Assembly (NCBI GenBank): GCA_035222895.1
Contig: JAVYIG010000691.1
Span: 391,001 to 455,000, forward strand
Source: Strongylocentrotus droebachiensis
Taxonomy: Eukaryota > Echinodermata > Echinoidea > Camarodonta > Strongylocentrotidae
Length of the DNA stretch: 64,000 nucleotides
Direction of reading: 5' to 3'
The translations under genes and the position numbers were made by a program. Each line of letters begins with the position of its first letter. Within the stretch, counting starts at the first letter, position 1. Of the stretch, positions 14,565 through 27,286 are shown piece after piece. A model generated the notes under the pieces. That model saw only the letters and a list, made by a program, of their open reading frames with translations, was not told the origin of the DNA and ran no database searches.

Positions 14565-17500
14565 ATGATAGAAAATAATGTTACATGGATAAGCTTTTGC
14601 GTCGCATTCTTTCTGCATGTGAATCCTCAAGAATTATTATTTGTTAATGTTTTTTAGCATACGATATTTTTCGCATGATGGTTTTGTTTCACATAAAATA
14701 CATGTAACTGCACTTGTATGTCGTGTTTTGAATACTACAGTGTAATGATGATGTACATGCTATAATCTGCATGTTTACTGTAACTATTATCGCTTCTGCT
14801 ACAAATTGACAACACATATGCGAGTGTCCAACAACAAAATACTCTTCCCCCTTCTTAAACTCTCCGTTGGTCTTTCTTTACGGTTCTTAACACTCGAGAG
14901 CGGCGATTTAATGGGGATATGATTAATTTAAATCCTTCAAAGTACCTTTGTAGCGAGGTGGAGATAGAACCGTTCTGTTAGGGGTAGGGTGCTCGCGCTG
15001 TCAACCGAGTATAAGCTGATCGGAGGCTTAAGTTAATTTAAAAGGGCTCACGACAACAACAAAATCCGCCCTGTTAGTAATATTACACCCAAAGCGACGG
15101 TGCCCCCTCCTGTGTACCGAGGACGAAACCATCACTTGAGTACTTTGTGCGTTTATTTCCGAAAATCATTAAAAAGATAACACAATATTACAAAAATAAC
15201 GACTTATAATTATAACAATAATAGAATGATAAAACGGTTGGATAGTCCATTTCAGAGCCGTTAACCTAATGGTTCGGTTCTTCCATAGAGTCCAAGTATA
15301 CTGGTCATGATATTTCATTGGGAAAGAAACTTTATAAAAACAATTAGGAAGTGTTCGTTAGTCGTGCATAATAAATGACATGTAGTTTTAGGTTTGGGGA
15401 AGGATTATCAAGATGAAAATAAAATCAACTTTATCTTTCTCAAAATCACATACACTGACTGCACACAGAAATGGGTTCATGGGAGACTACATTAAAGTGC
15501 AGAATGGAGGGGTTTAGTCCAAACTTGTCAGCTTTATCTCTCTCTCTCTCTCTCTAGTCAGATTCTGAATGTGAGATTATTTCTAGAGCAGTCTTCGTCA
15601 GGAGATATTCCTATCACGATGGTCTCTCCAAATAGACCTTCAAATAATTAGAAAACACACACATCATTTTGTCATCGTTACCAACACTTAACCATATCGA
15701 ACTTCTCTTTAAGCTTCAGCGCAGTCGCCATATTATTTTCGTATTTGTCCGAAGCAGTAAGTCCTGCAGTACCATTCACAGAGTTGATAAATTAGTCACC
15801 GTTTTAAGGATTCACGTCTTGCTATCTTGCCAGACCATCTATTTAATGCCAATGATAAATCGGAAGTTCTTTTTTTCATATCGCTACTTACAAATGACTC
15901 GAGGGAATATTTTGTAAGAGGGGCTACATCTCATGGAATTTATAGCAGTGCTGTAATTTGAACATTTCTCATTCGCATAGTCGGCTTTCGAAAAATTACC
16001 TGGTAAAAGTGTCATAAAGAAGATGATATATAAAACAAGACAGACATGATTGCTTTTGCTACACATCAGAGTCTAGACAACATTAGTCGAAGTATCGAAT
16101 ATCCAACGAAATTAATAATTTAAATGTGCTTCTACCAGCTTGTTCAAAATGATATATACATTACAAAAATAACAAGTTCCACTTTTTCAATCAATTTTGT
16201 TTTCGATTATTTTTGTGTGTGTGTCACTGTTGTCGATATGTTTACGTTATTCGACCATGCTGCATATACATTGTAGGCACCTAATAAAAATGACTGTTGT
16301 GCATAGAATTACATCGAGGTACTGCGTATGTAACTCTTTGACGTTGCTTTGACGTTGTTTTTTATTATGTAATCAAACCAGTCACGATAAACCAGTTTGT
16401 GTTTCATTTCCGGCCAGAAAAACACATGGATCTGGGTTTATTGTACTTTAGCATTGCGTTTCAACCGTTTACACTTTAAATAGAAAAAACGAGAAGTAAC
16501 ATAATATATTCATGTATACAATCCTGCATCGTCTTCGATTAGATCACAGTTTTACACTATTCAGTTAGCGGAAGCCTTTTAGAGGATTTCATTCCTACCA
16601 TTTCTACTGTTTAATCAAAAGTGCAAATAGATTAGCTCTAGACGGTGTGCATTTCGAGAGCTACTGTTCGTTGCTAGTTACACGAGACATTGGGATCGAA
16701 GAGGCAGAGGAGAATGGAGAGGAAACTACAAACGCTCGTGAAATTTGGTGTGAATGTAAACATTGCCTTCGACAACCACCACAGACTGAAGGAGATGCCT
16801 TTTTTGTTGTTGAGGTATAAAGTATTTTATAAGAGGTGGATGAAGTTAAGTTTGGCAAGCGTAGTTGGAAAGAAATGGATAACTTAGACGTTGTGTTTGA
16901 ACTACAAATTGTGACAGCTTAGATTAAAAGGTTTTCTTTTTAATAAAAAGATACATGTTGGAAAAGGATTACGATCAATGCATGAAACCAAGGGCGTGCC
17001 GAAGCTTTTATCTACTTCGCACTTCATAATTTATGTTCGAATTAGTTCTGGATGAAGAATTCGAGCATGTGATGTTAATTTAATTATGCGTGAGTTGTAT
17101 ATTGATATTGATGTTATAATTATTGCTAAAGAAATATTATGTTCTTTTAGTTCAATTAATAGTATCATTATCATCATTTTACGTTGTCATTGCTACCGTT
17201 ATTGAATATGGTTTCACTGCACTGTATGATACGATGATACTCAGTCGATTTTAATTTAAATTTGATTGACTGACTCTTCAACGCAGAGGCTATTTTTAAA
17301 ATATCAAATGCACACTACATTCTACGACACTACATTGCAGCGTAGAGAAATTATACGTGCACATAATATACAACATGTACAGCCATGAGTCGCTAACGCC
17401 AACACGGCCTCTGTGTTGATCGATCTAACGCTCACGGTTTGCCTATCAATTTACCTCGTTTACTGCCTATATGAAAATCGAAATTAATTTCTCGAGGACC

Positions 17501-18328
17501 AAATTGTATCTTAATTACTCGCTAAGCCCCATTCTTCAGCAGAGACCTTCGACAACCTTCGCCTAACACTGACCGGGCATACATCGCAGGCATCATCAAC
17601 ATGATATTATATTTATCAAGCCTTGATTGATGGTGGGGGCCCATTGTTATACTGATAAAGGGGCGACCTTCGTGTGGAAGCCATTTCACTTTAATTATGA
17701 GCGGGCATTGAGCGTCTTATCAGTGCAGTTTGACTTCGTTCTCCACTGATTAACGTGTTTTTAACTGGCGGTAATTATTCATTTGTTCAGGTACTTAGGG
17801 ATGAAGAGATATTTTGAAAAGGCATCTGAAAATACCGTAACGATGTCTCTCTTAATTACTTATGCACTGATGACGAATTATTATCATAACTTTGGCATTA
17901 TGATAGGCTTATGTATGAACCTTTACCTACTCACTTCTTCCCCAAATAACGGCAAACACGCAATAGCAATTTTGTGAAATGCGTTTTCATAAACGAAATG
18001 TCACCGGAATCTTTCAATTAATAACATCGAAATGTGCACACAGTGAATTACGTGTATATGCTTACAATACGCGCGTCAATTTGTTCGCTGACAGCCTTTT
18101 GTTGGCGTTTGCATTGGATTATTCAAATTACTTAAACATGATTGCGTTCCTCTTTTACGTATGCATTTTGCACGTTTAACGCTTGAATACCTAGGACCGT
18201 AGTTAGCTGAAGATAGCAGATAATATTCTTTACGAGTGGGTGAAGCTAGCGGGTCAGTGCGGCGTTAACACTTGGTCAAGTTTTCGCAGTCATCCGTGGG
18301 AGTCTATCTAGTGTGATTTATCGAAGCA

Positions 18329-18343
18329 CCCCCCCCCCCCCCC
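18329..18343. repeat. C15 homopolymer
   Basis: Fifteen consecutive C residues. Confidence 0.9.
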
Positions 18344-19252
18344 AGGGGTTCCCGAATCAATATCTACTTGGGCAAATCAAGCTGCTTGTTCACACTCCAG
18401 TTTCTTACGCGTTGCTCCTCTGGCGATTTTTGACACGAAGCAAACTGGGAATCCCGTCGCCAGACGAAGGAAAATAAAAGGGAGATACAACAAGAGGGAA
18501 AACATAAAGAGAAGGGAAAGAGAAACAGAGCGAGGGAGAAAGAAGGTGAGAGGAGATGAAAGAGAGGAAAAGAGAGATGGGAGAGAAAGACATAGACATT
18601 GACGTAGACAGACGAGCAGGGATGGGGAGAAGAAAAATGGGAGCGTTATGTCGGGGAAAACCTCGGGAAACACTCGCGTCCTCTGGTCAAGAACTTTTAA
18701 TAATCCTCATTTGCCATGAAGCGAACCCATGAACGCAAACATGTATAACACTTCTAGAGAGGGCAGCATTCACAAAATGTGATAGCCACTGTTTTCTGTT
18801 AAGACGCTGTAAAACAAGAATCCGCCACGATTGGAAAGTGCTACATAAGAGAATCAACCAAGCGAGGCGGAGGAGTAGGAGGCGTAGATTGGTAATCAAA
18901 TACCTGTCAAAACACCTGTGGCAACAACACTTTCTCAAGAAAAAACCCAAACAATGATCGAAGGAAACCCAAGAAATGATCTTTGCTCATCCTCCTCTTC
19001 TAGATGGTACCCCAGTCACGAGAACGTGTCACAAGGACGTGACTGGCACCAGACCGAACAAAACATTGCATAACCTCTGGATGCCAAAGATTTGGTCGGC
19101 TTAGAGTCGGTTTGGGCTGTGTGACTGGCGTACGGTGGCTTACGTAATAGTCCTCATTCGCTTGATCATCTGTTTCGACTAATGCCACTAAAGCTCCAAG
19201 GGAAAGCAGTTGATTCCCATATTCATGTTATTTTAACTCTTGAAGGGAAGTG

Positions 19253-19429
19253 TTGACGCTCGTTGCACTTTGCTTGTAACACCTCAATAGTTTGCCTTTC
19301 CCTGAAGGTTGACGCTCGTTGTACTTTGTTGCACCACCTTAGGTATTAGTTTGCCACTCTCTGAAGGTTGACGCTCGTTGTACTTTGATGAACCACCTAA
19401 GGTATAGGTTTGCCACTCCCTAAAGGTCT
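19253..19429. repeat. Three tandem copies of a ~58-bp unit
   Basis: TTGACGCTCGTTG(C/T)ACTTTG begins copies at 19253, 19309 and 19368, each ending near TTTGCC and CTGAAGG-type sequence. Confidence 0.85.
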
Positions 19430-21250
19430 AATATACATTATTGCCTAGATTTGCGTAAGGGTGATTGATGATGGCGGTGGGAAGATACTTCGGGAAGTTT
19501 GTAATCACTGGAAAAGATTCACCAGCAAATGTTACAAATGCATTCACTATTTAGATTCGCAGTTTACATTGGTTATACACTTGAACTTAGCTTCTCCAAC
19601 GTTCGTTTCTCCCCTTTTTGTCTGTGGACAATGTAGTCCCTTTCTTAGACTATACCCCCCCCCCCTTTATTGCTCTTACTTCATCTATCTCAATTCATAT
19701 TTCATTACGTTGCCCCACTAACGGTCCCCAGTTTCATTTGATACGTTTTTTAGGGTTGAATTCGTTAAACTTTCACATATAACAATAGCTAAAATTAGGA
19801 CCACCATAAAAATAAATCATCACACCTATCATATCAGTCTATGGAGAAAAGATATGACGAATCGGAAAATTAAACGGAGAATGTTTATCATTGATATAGT
19901 TATTCTTTTTTACACGAAATTGATGATGTGTGACTGACACTTTATCCACCGTTTTAGAGGAAACAAGGTATAAAAAAAACACATCATCGCTAGAATGATA
20001 AGCCCCGCTATGATGATAAGCCCCGATCACCCGTACTAAGTGGCCTCGTCCGTGCAGTCCCTTGTGTAGAAGAGACATCGAAAATAAAATTGCCACTTTC
20101 TATTTCCCAACATTTGCCTATAGGGGACCCTAATGGCATTTGTTTTATTATTCATAGTCGTAACGGGGTAAACAGTAGGTGAGATGAAATTTAATTTCGT
20201 ATGTAATCAATACAATAGTCGAGCAATTCTCTGGATGTTGTTCTAAGGGGTGGCAAAATGATGAATATGTCTCGTTATTTTACTCAATATAAACAGGTCG
20301 CCTTTATACCGAAGCCGGTGCGAGTTTCTTTCTTTGGGAAATAATTTTTATTATGGGTTTTGGCCTTGAATGAAACGGATTGATGTTAATTTGAATGTCA
20401 AGGATGAATAAATACTAAACAGGAAGGTTGCATTTATATATTTCGGTTATAACTTCATAAACGATTGTATCATATCGACCTTTTCAGTTCGTCCTTGACC
20501 TCTTTTTCTTGTATATCGTGAATCATTCCTTGATGATAGTGAAAACACATATTGTATCAAGCTTAGATCCACGTCCCATAACAAACTTGCATTTCTCGTA
20601 CTCGTCTTCACGCAAAATATACACCTTCAATCAGCCCTTCTTTATCAATACCTATGTTTGAGAAAGAGAAAATATGGGAGAACAAACAGCCGATTTACCA
20701 ACGAAGAACGTTGAACTTGAGAAGCCGACGACACACAACGCATGTCACCATAGTCCATTATTACGTCATTCTTTCATTTCTAAAGATTAAGGCTCGATCC
20801 GTGTACGGTATCGTTAACACGATGCGAAGATTTGTTTTACGCGCTGCCGTGAAATGTGCAAATTTGGCTAATGAAATTGGAAGATATGATGGAGGAAAAG
20901 GACTCAATAAACGAAGCGATGGAGTATTTTGAAACCACAGATTTCTAAAATAAACTACACATTACATACCCCTCTCTTTCTTTGTTTCTGTTATTGTTCT
21001 TTTTTTCTTTGCCGTATTTGCAGCAATATTGACAGAAGCGATATTTGTGTTTTTATGGAAATGAAATTTAGACGATGAGATTGAAGTTAATATTTATAAA
21101 AAATATAAAGAAAGTATTCTCTTACAATCTGTGCATTCATTTGTTTTCAGCTTTGTTATTTTTAAAGTATGAAGAGCTATTATACTGCTACGATTCACGT
21201 TGTATTGTGATTAATGTGTAATTTCCGTTCTGTTTTATTCCAATTTGCAG

Positions 21251-21387
21251 CAATGTACGGAGGGAACGAGCAAAAGTTATTCGAGGATTTGTTCACAAAT
21301 TACAACAAGCTTGTCCGTCCTGTCTGGAACTCATCACACGCCATCAACGTTACACTTACATTATCTATCAACCAAATCAATAATATG
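21251..21387 (+). CDS. nAChR exon: N-terminal ligand-binding domain
   Basis: The acceptor is ttgcag and the donor gtaaga. It encodes the family N-terminal helix and first strand (EQKLFEDLFTNYNKLVRPVW), equivalent to the KLYKELVKNYNPLERPV stretch of alpha7. It begins with 2 nt of a split codon, so an upstream exon ending in phase 1 must exist. It is followed directly by a long GAT-rich intron. Confidence 0.9.
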
Positions 21388-22897
21388 GTAAGAACGATTG
21401 TTTTAATGGTAATTATGATGATGGTGATAATGATGCTGGTGTTGATGATGATGACGATGACGATTATGATGACGATGCTGATGATGACGATGCTAAGGAT
21501 GATAAAGAGGAGGAGAAGAAAACAGAAGGATGATGATGATGGTGATGATAATTGTCGTTATGATTATAGTAGTGAGGATGTTGGCGGTGATGATGATGGT
21601 GATGAAGACGATGTTGATATAATTATAGTAATCATAATAATAATTTCGGTGATTATCATGATGGTAGTGGTGATGATGATGATGATAATAATGTTGAGGA
21701 AGGTGATAATGAAGGTAACAAAGATAAATATGGTAATGATAAAGATGTTATTGATGATGATCAAGATGAGGAAGAGGCGAATAATAATGATGGTCATGAT
21801 GGTGGTGACGACGATGACCACGACGTCGAAACATATGATCATGACGATGTTGATGAAGATGATAATAATTAGGAGGTTGATAAAAATTATTTTGATCACG
21901 ATGATGATGATGTTTAATGATGATATTTTTAGGGGTGTTACCTGAATGGCAAGAGCATGTGCATGCTTTACAGGATTTCGTCCCTATCCGGGTCACTTTG
22001 TATATTTGATGGTTAACGGTTTGAAACTACAACATCGACTTATTCTAACTCCCACTCCCCCCCCCCCCCCCACTCCTCCCCAAACACACAGATCCATTCA
22101 GAGTACCAATCTTAATCCTATCAGTGCCCTCTCAATGAAATAAATCTATGCACTTTTGAGCAAATTTGCCGACGTGCGAATAATTGAGGTCTAGAAATTG
22201 AAGTTTATGAAGAACGGATGACCATAAAATTGTTTGTGGTTTCCGCCTCGCCCTGTAAAAAGATACGAGTATTCAGTTAGCTCCATTTCTTCTCATGAAA
22301 CAAAATAGCTTACAATTTCTTGATATTGAAATAAAATTGGTTAATATTGGTCTCCACTTTTTGCTGCAATTATATTCGCGTTTGAGAATCGTGTCGTAGC
22401 TTTCCTGGATAAATGATATTCACAAATGAAATAAAGATACAATCGTTTGCGCGATCATCCCTTTGGGCATTTGCAGGAAATAGGTCGTCTAGTTTAGGAA
22501 ATTGCTTTTCAATATTATTATCTGGTTGTTTCTTTCAAGATGCTTGTATCGTATGAACACAAGACAATCTTCACACCAAAGAACTTTAAAATGCTTAGGC
22601 AATTATGGACATGAACTAGAACAAGATAATGTGTTTGTCTTTTTACACAGTCAATTAAAAATTTGTCTTTGTTCGTTTTATGTGGTTTGGGACAATATTG
22701 TTAGCCTCATTCAACTATAATCGGTGCTACCACAACCCCCCTCCCCCCCCCCTCCTCCAAGTTATATTGTGGTATAGGCTCCCTAAATAGTTCTCCAGCG
22801 GGAACAGTTGAGGGTTTTTTTTAAGGATATAGTCACCTTAATTTCTTGATTGAGGGTAGATATTGGTATTCTTCATCATCTCTCTTTCGTCCCCCTT

Positions 22898-22953
<56 letters not shown>

Positions 22954-23039
22954 CTTCTTCCTCTTATAACTATATAACTATATTGGTCTCTCTCTCTCTC
23001 TCTCTCTCTCCCTCAAACACACACACGCATACCCCACTC

Positions 23040-23070
<31 letters not shown>

Positions 23071-26000
23071 TTCTTGCTGTCTTTCTGTCATTTTATTTTC
23101 TGATCATGTCCCCATCTCCTATCTCTCTCTCTTACTCTATTTTCTTGTAAATTCCTTCCTTGTTTTATACTAAAGCCATTTTCATGCTAACACTCATCCT
23201 TACCTGCATCACGCTACAGTCTCCCTCAAACCAGGCACACCATCTTGAGGTAGATGCACTTTTTTGCTATGACGTCATTCGGTAACCAACCCCTTCTAAA
23301 GGCCCGTTTTGGGGGCGGCCCATGTATCAAACGGGTTTTGCTAAACTTCGAGGCTTTGATGTGCTGGTAGAAGCAATGAAGGATTTCTATTTCAACGAGC
23401 AGGGTATGAACGATTCGGTGTGTCATGGAGGGGATCATTGGTGGCGAATTAGTGAAGGACGAGTTTTTACAAGATTATGGACGAGGATAACAACTATTTT
23501 GCTTGCTGTACACGCATTAAACTCACACATATTATGTAGACCTCTCCCCCCCCCCCCCCACGTTCTCTCTCTCTCTCTCTCTGTGTCCCATTTCCTCTTT
23601 CTCTCCCTTCTCTCCCTCTCTCACTCTTTCTCTCTCTCTCTCTCTCTGTGTTCCTCTATATACTCTCCCCTTCTTCCCTCACCCTATCATCTCTCCTCTC
23701 TCCCTCTCTATCTCTCTCTCGTAGGCTACTATCCATCCATATTTTTATTTTTCTGAGTTAATGATATGTAAGGGTGAAAATTACAAACAATGTAATAGAA
23801 AATTCCTTAGCAAAGTCGTTAACAGAGACTATGAGATATACCATGAAATGAAAAATTTTGCGAGGCATTACAAAAAAGTGTAAAAATAGCTGTTAAATGA
23901 AACAACTGCAATCTCAACATTATGAAATTGAAATAAATCATAACAGGACTGGAAAATTATAAGTTTCCTACGAAAAGGGGATAAAGAAAGGGAATGGCGT
24001 ATCAGAAACAGAACAAAATGTTATGATGGAGGCGAAAAAGAAGATGGAGCATGTTAAGGAAGACATCATCACACGGCTTAACTCATCACATGAGTACGTC
24101 TGTAAGACTCCATAAAGAGAATGGGAGCGAGGATAGAAGAAAAGCAAAAGACAGAGAGACAGAGAAAAAACTAATTTCACAGACAAACAGGGTCTTCTAA
24201 AAACACACGCCACGGGATAAAATACTCAGGCGTAGATTGACTTGACGCTACTGCGCACGGGCGAGGCAGAATCGACTTGCGATGATAGCGAGGATACGCT
24301 GCTGACGTCATTACGTTGTTAGCATTATCCAATTGTGGGTTAAGTTGTTATCTATTAGTGATTTCACACGCGGAGCTAATCAACCACCCCCCATCAGCCC
24401 CCCCCCCCCCCACCCACCACACCCCTTCACATACCTTTGTGGGCAGGTGACGACTAAAGGTGTTCATTAGTAAGAAGATAATTATTGTCTCAGGCGTATG
24501 TTTTAGGGCCTTGTCTAATCTAGCATTCTGATATTGTCTCAAGTAGTTTTCTAGAATTTCTCGTTTTGGGTTGCCTCCACCCCCCCCCCCCCCCCCCACA
24601 CACACCCCTTCACATATACCTTTGTGTACAGTTGGCGACTAATGAGTTCATTAGTAAGAAAATAATTATTGTTTCGATAGGCCGACACAAGTGTATGTTT
24701 CTGGGTCCTTATCTAATCTAGCATTCTGATGTTGTGTCAAGTAGTTTCGAGAATTTCTTTCTTGGGGTTGCCGAGATGATTTTTTTTTCCGCCCACACCC
24801 CCCCCCCCCCCTTCCTCCGCGTTGAAGATACCCTTAAATATCAGCATCATGGTATTAAGCGCTTTATAAATGTTGCATGGCTCTCATAACATTTTACCAA
24901 TTAAATAAACTTTGAAATGACCTGGAGCAGGCATTTAGTCGCTAATTTCATCGGACAACATTCTATAATGAAAAAAATATTAAGATTACCACTTACCAGA
25001 TATTCCTACAGTACTTGTTGCTATCGTTATGGGTATTATTGTTATTGTTTTGTTGTAGGCGTATGCGTTTGTATGGTTGAAAGTTAAAGAAAATATACAT
25101 TTGTAGTTGTACATGTTGATTCTACTTCCAGTTTGTTAGGGTTTAAAAGGCAACTAGATATTTTGTTTGACAATTGGCCTAATGGAACGTGCAGGCGTTA
25201 AAACAATAGATTGAAGTTACGGAAATTTGATAAACCCATTAGTCTGAGGAACTTCTCACTTGTTCACCTCAAGATGTAGATGATACTTGGGGTAATCGGA
25301 GTACGTCAGCGAATTGAGCATTTTCGCCCCGTCACACTGCCGAAACGGACTCCAAACCGTCCAATGATCGGCACAATTCGGCCATTCGGGGGTAATGTAA
25401 TTGTTGGTCGATCTTTAGTGGGTATGAGGATCGGTCTTGTCGGTGGGACTGGGGTATTAGAGCGTCCTAAAAACATTCAAGGTCGATCAGAGGAAAGGCA
25501 TCTGAAGTTTGCTCAATATATGCTCGATTGAAAATGTAAAGAATAACCCCCTCCGGTCAGGGGCGTCTCTATCTCTATAGACCATTTTGGAGTGAGGGAC
25601 GGCGGGGGAAGTTTAAGACAATATTGCCCTGAACTTAAGCAAAGCAAATAAAAGAAAACATTAAGAATATTCTCAGATTTTGAAATAACTATATAGCAAG
25701 GTTAAAAATCGGTTATCAAATTCTTAAATTTCTCCCCTCCCCGCAGTTGAAGACCCCATAATCGAGAGAGAAAAACAGAAGGAATAGAGGTATAACTGCT
25801 ATTCGGGATTCACTGACCACTGCTGACTAAACAAGCGAGACTTGAGACCTCCTAAATTTGCCGCTCGAAATTCTAAATTCGGGTTCATAATTATCCCCCT
25901 CAACCCCAATCGCCTATACTGACGCCCCTGCCCCGCTTTCTTTGAAATGTTGAACTCTGATGTCGGTCAGTACTGCTTTCTTGTGACCTTTTAAAATAAT

Positions 26001-27255
26001 TCTCGTCAGTAATTAGGCAGTCGAAGACTCACTCAAAATATTGTTTGTGTATATAAACAGTGTGTTTATTATGAAATCCTTTTTGAGATATATCGAGAGT
26101 TTTAACACCACCCAAGGCCTCCTGTTCTTAAAGAGTTTTAGTGCTTTTCTTTTGGTCCGACAAGGAGTGAGAACTTTGTGATGTGTGGTGTCCAAATGAA
26201 AATACATGACTTTTGTGTTCTCAATCATTGTCCATAAACAATTGATATTTTCGGTAATTGTGTTTGTATAACCTCTAGGAGAAAACAACCAAACTTGACC
26301 ACTATTCTTTGTTTTATTGACAATGTACCTTTCCGTATTATTTCTCCCTCTGTCCAACCCCATTATCTCTCACTCTCTCTCTCTTACACTTTCTCTCCTC
26401 TCTCTCTCTCTCTTACACTTTCTCTCCTCTCTCTCTCTCTCTCTCTCTTACACTTTCTCTCCTCTCTCTCTCTCTCTCTCTTACACTTTCTCTCCTCTCT
26501 CTCTCTCTCTCTCTTACATTTTCTCTCCTCTCTCTCTCTCTCTCTCTCTTACACTTTCTCTCCTCTCTCTCTCTCTCCCTTACACTTTCTCTCCTCTCTC
26601 TCTCTTTATATATATATATATATCCATGCTGTCACGCTCGTCTTCTTCCCTCCTGTCTGTCTGTTTCTGTCTGTCTCTCTCTCTCTCTCTCTCTCCCTTT
26701 CTCTTTTCTTTCTCTCTCCATTATTCTCTCCCTTTTTTCTCTCTCTGTCCCTCTCGTGGCCCTTTTTTTGTATATCCCCGCTCGTTCTCTTCGTCTTGCT
26801 TGTTTCCCGCAATACTGAAAAGGATGACTAAATTGTAACGTTTTCTCTTTTCATTTTCTTTATCTTCAGGACGAAAGAAATCAGGTTTTGACCATAAACG
26901 TATGGATAGAACAGGTAAGACCGAAGGAAAATACTCAATAAATTTACTTTTGTGTACATGATATAAATGGTATGACCCAAGGAATTCTGAATGTTTTTAA
27001 AGTCATTTATAAAATAATATAATAACAGTAATGATAGCAATGATGATAAACATTGCTATAATGATGATGCTAATAATAATGATAATACAAAAATATGATT
27101 ATAATGATGATGATAATGATGATGATAATAATAATGATAATAACGATGATGATAGTAAAAAATTATAGTAGTACTGGTAACAGAAGAAATGATTATAATA
27201 GAAACAAGTATAGAATTGTATACATTCATTTTGAAGATATTCCATTTCATAATAC

Positions 27256-27286
<31 letters not shown>

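Larger units (their letters stand above)
1..21250. other. Upstream region with no supported gene
   Basis: AT-rich non-coding DNA with microsatellites, homopolymer runs and short repeats. Open frames are short, lack splice logic and do not resemble known proteins. The longest non-simple one is a 156-codon minus-strand frame at 13268-13738. The signal-peptide exon of the receptor gene should lie here or further left. Confidence 0.6.
21388..26869 (+). other. nAChR intron after the first visible exon
   Basis: 5.5 kb with GAT tract, CT microsatellites, poly-C runs, a diverged duplication (24418-24815) and a minisatellite next to the 3' splice site. I see no additional exon. Confidence 0.7.

Noticed and set aside
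21214-21945. 243-codon Met/Asp-rich frame
   Set aside because: It is the receptor exon read through into the GAT repeat of the intron; only 21251-21387 is coding.
26295-26838. 178- and 173-codon Ser/Leu-rich frames
   Set aside because: Products of the CT minisatellite.
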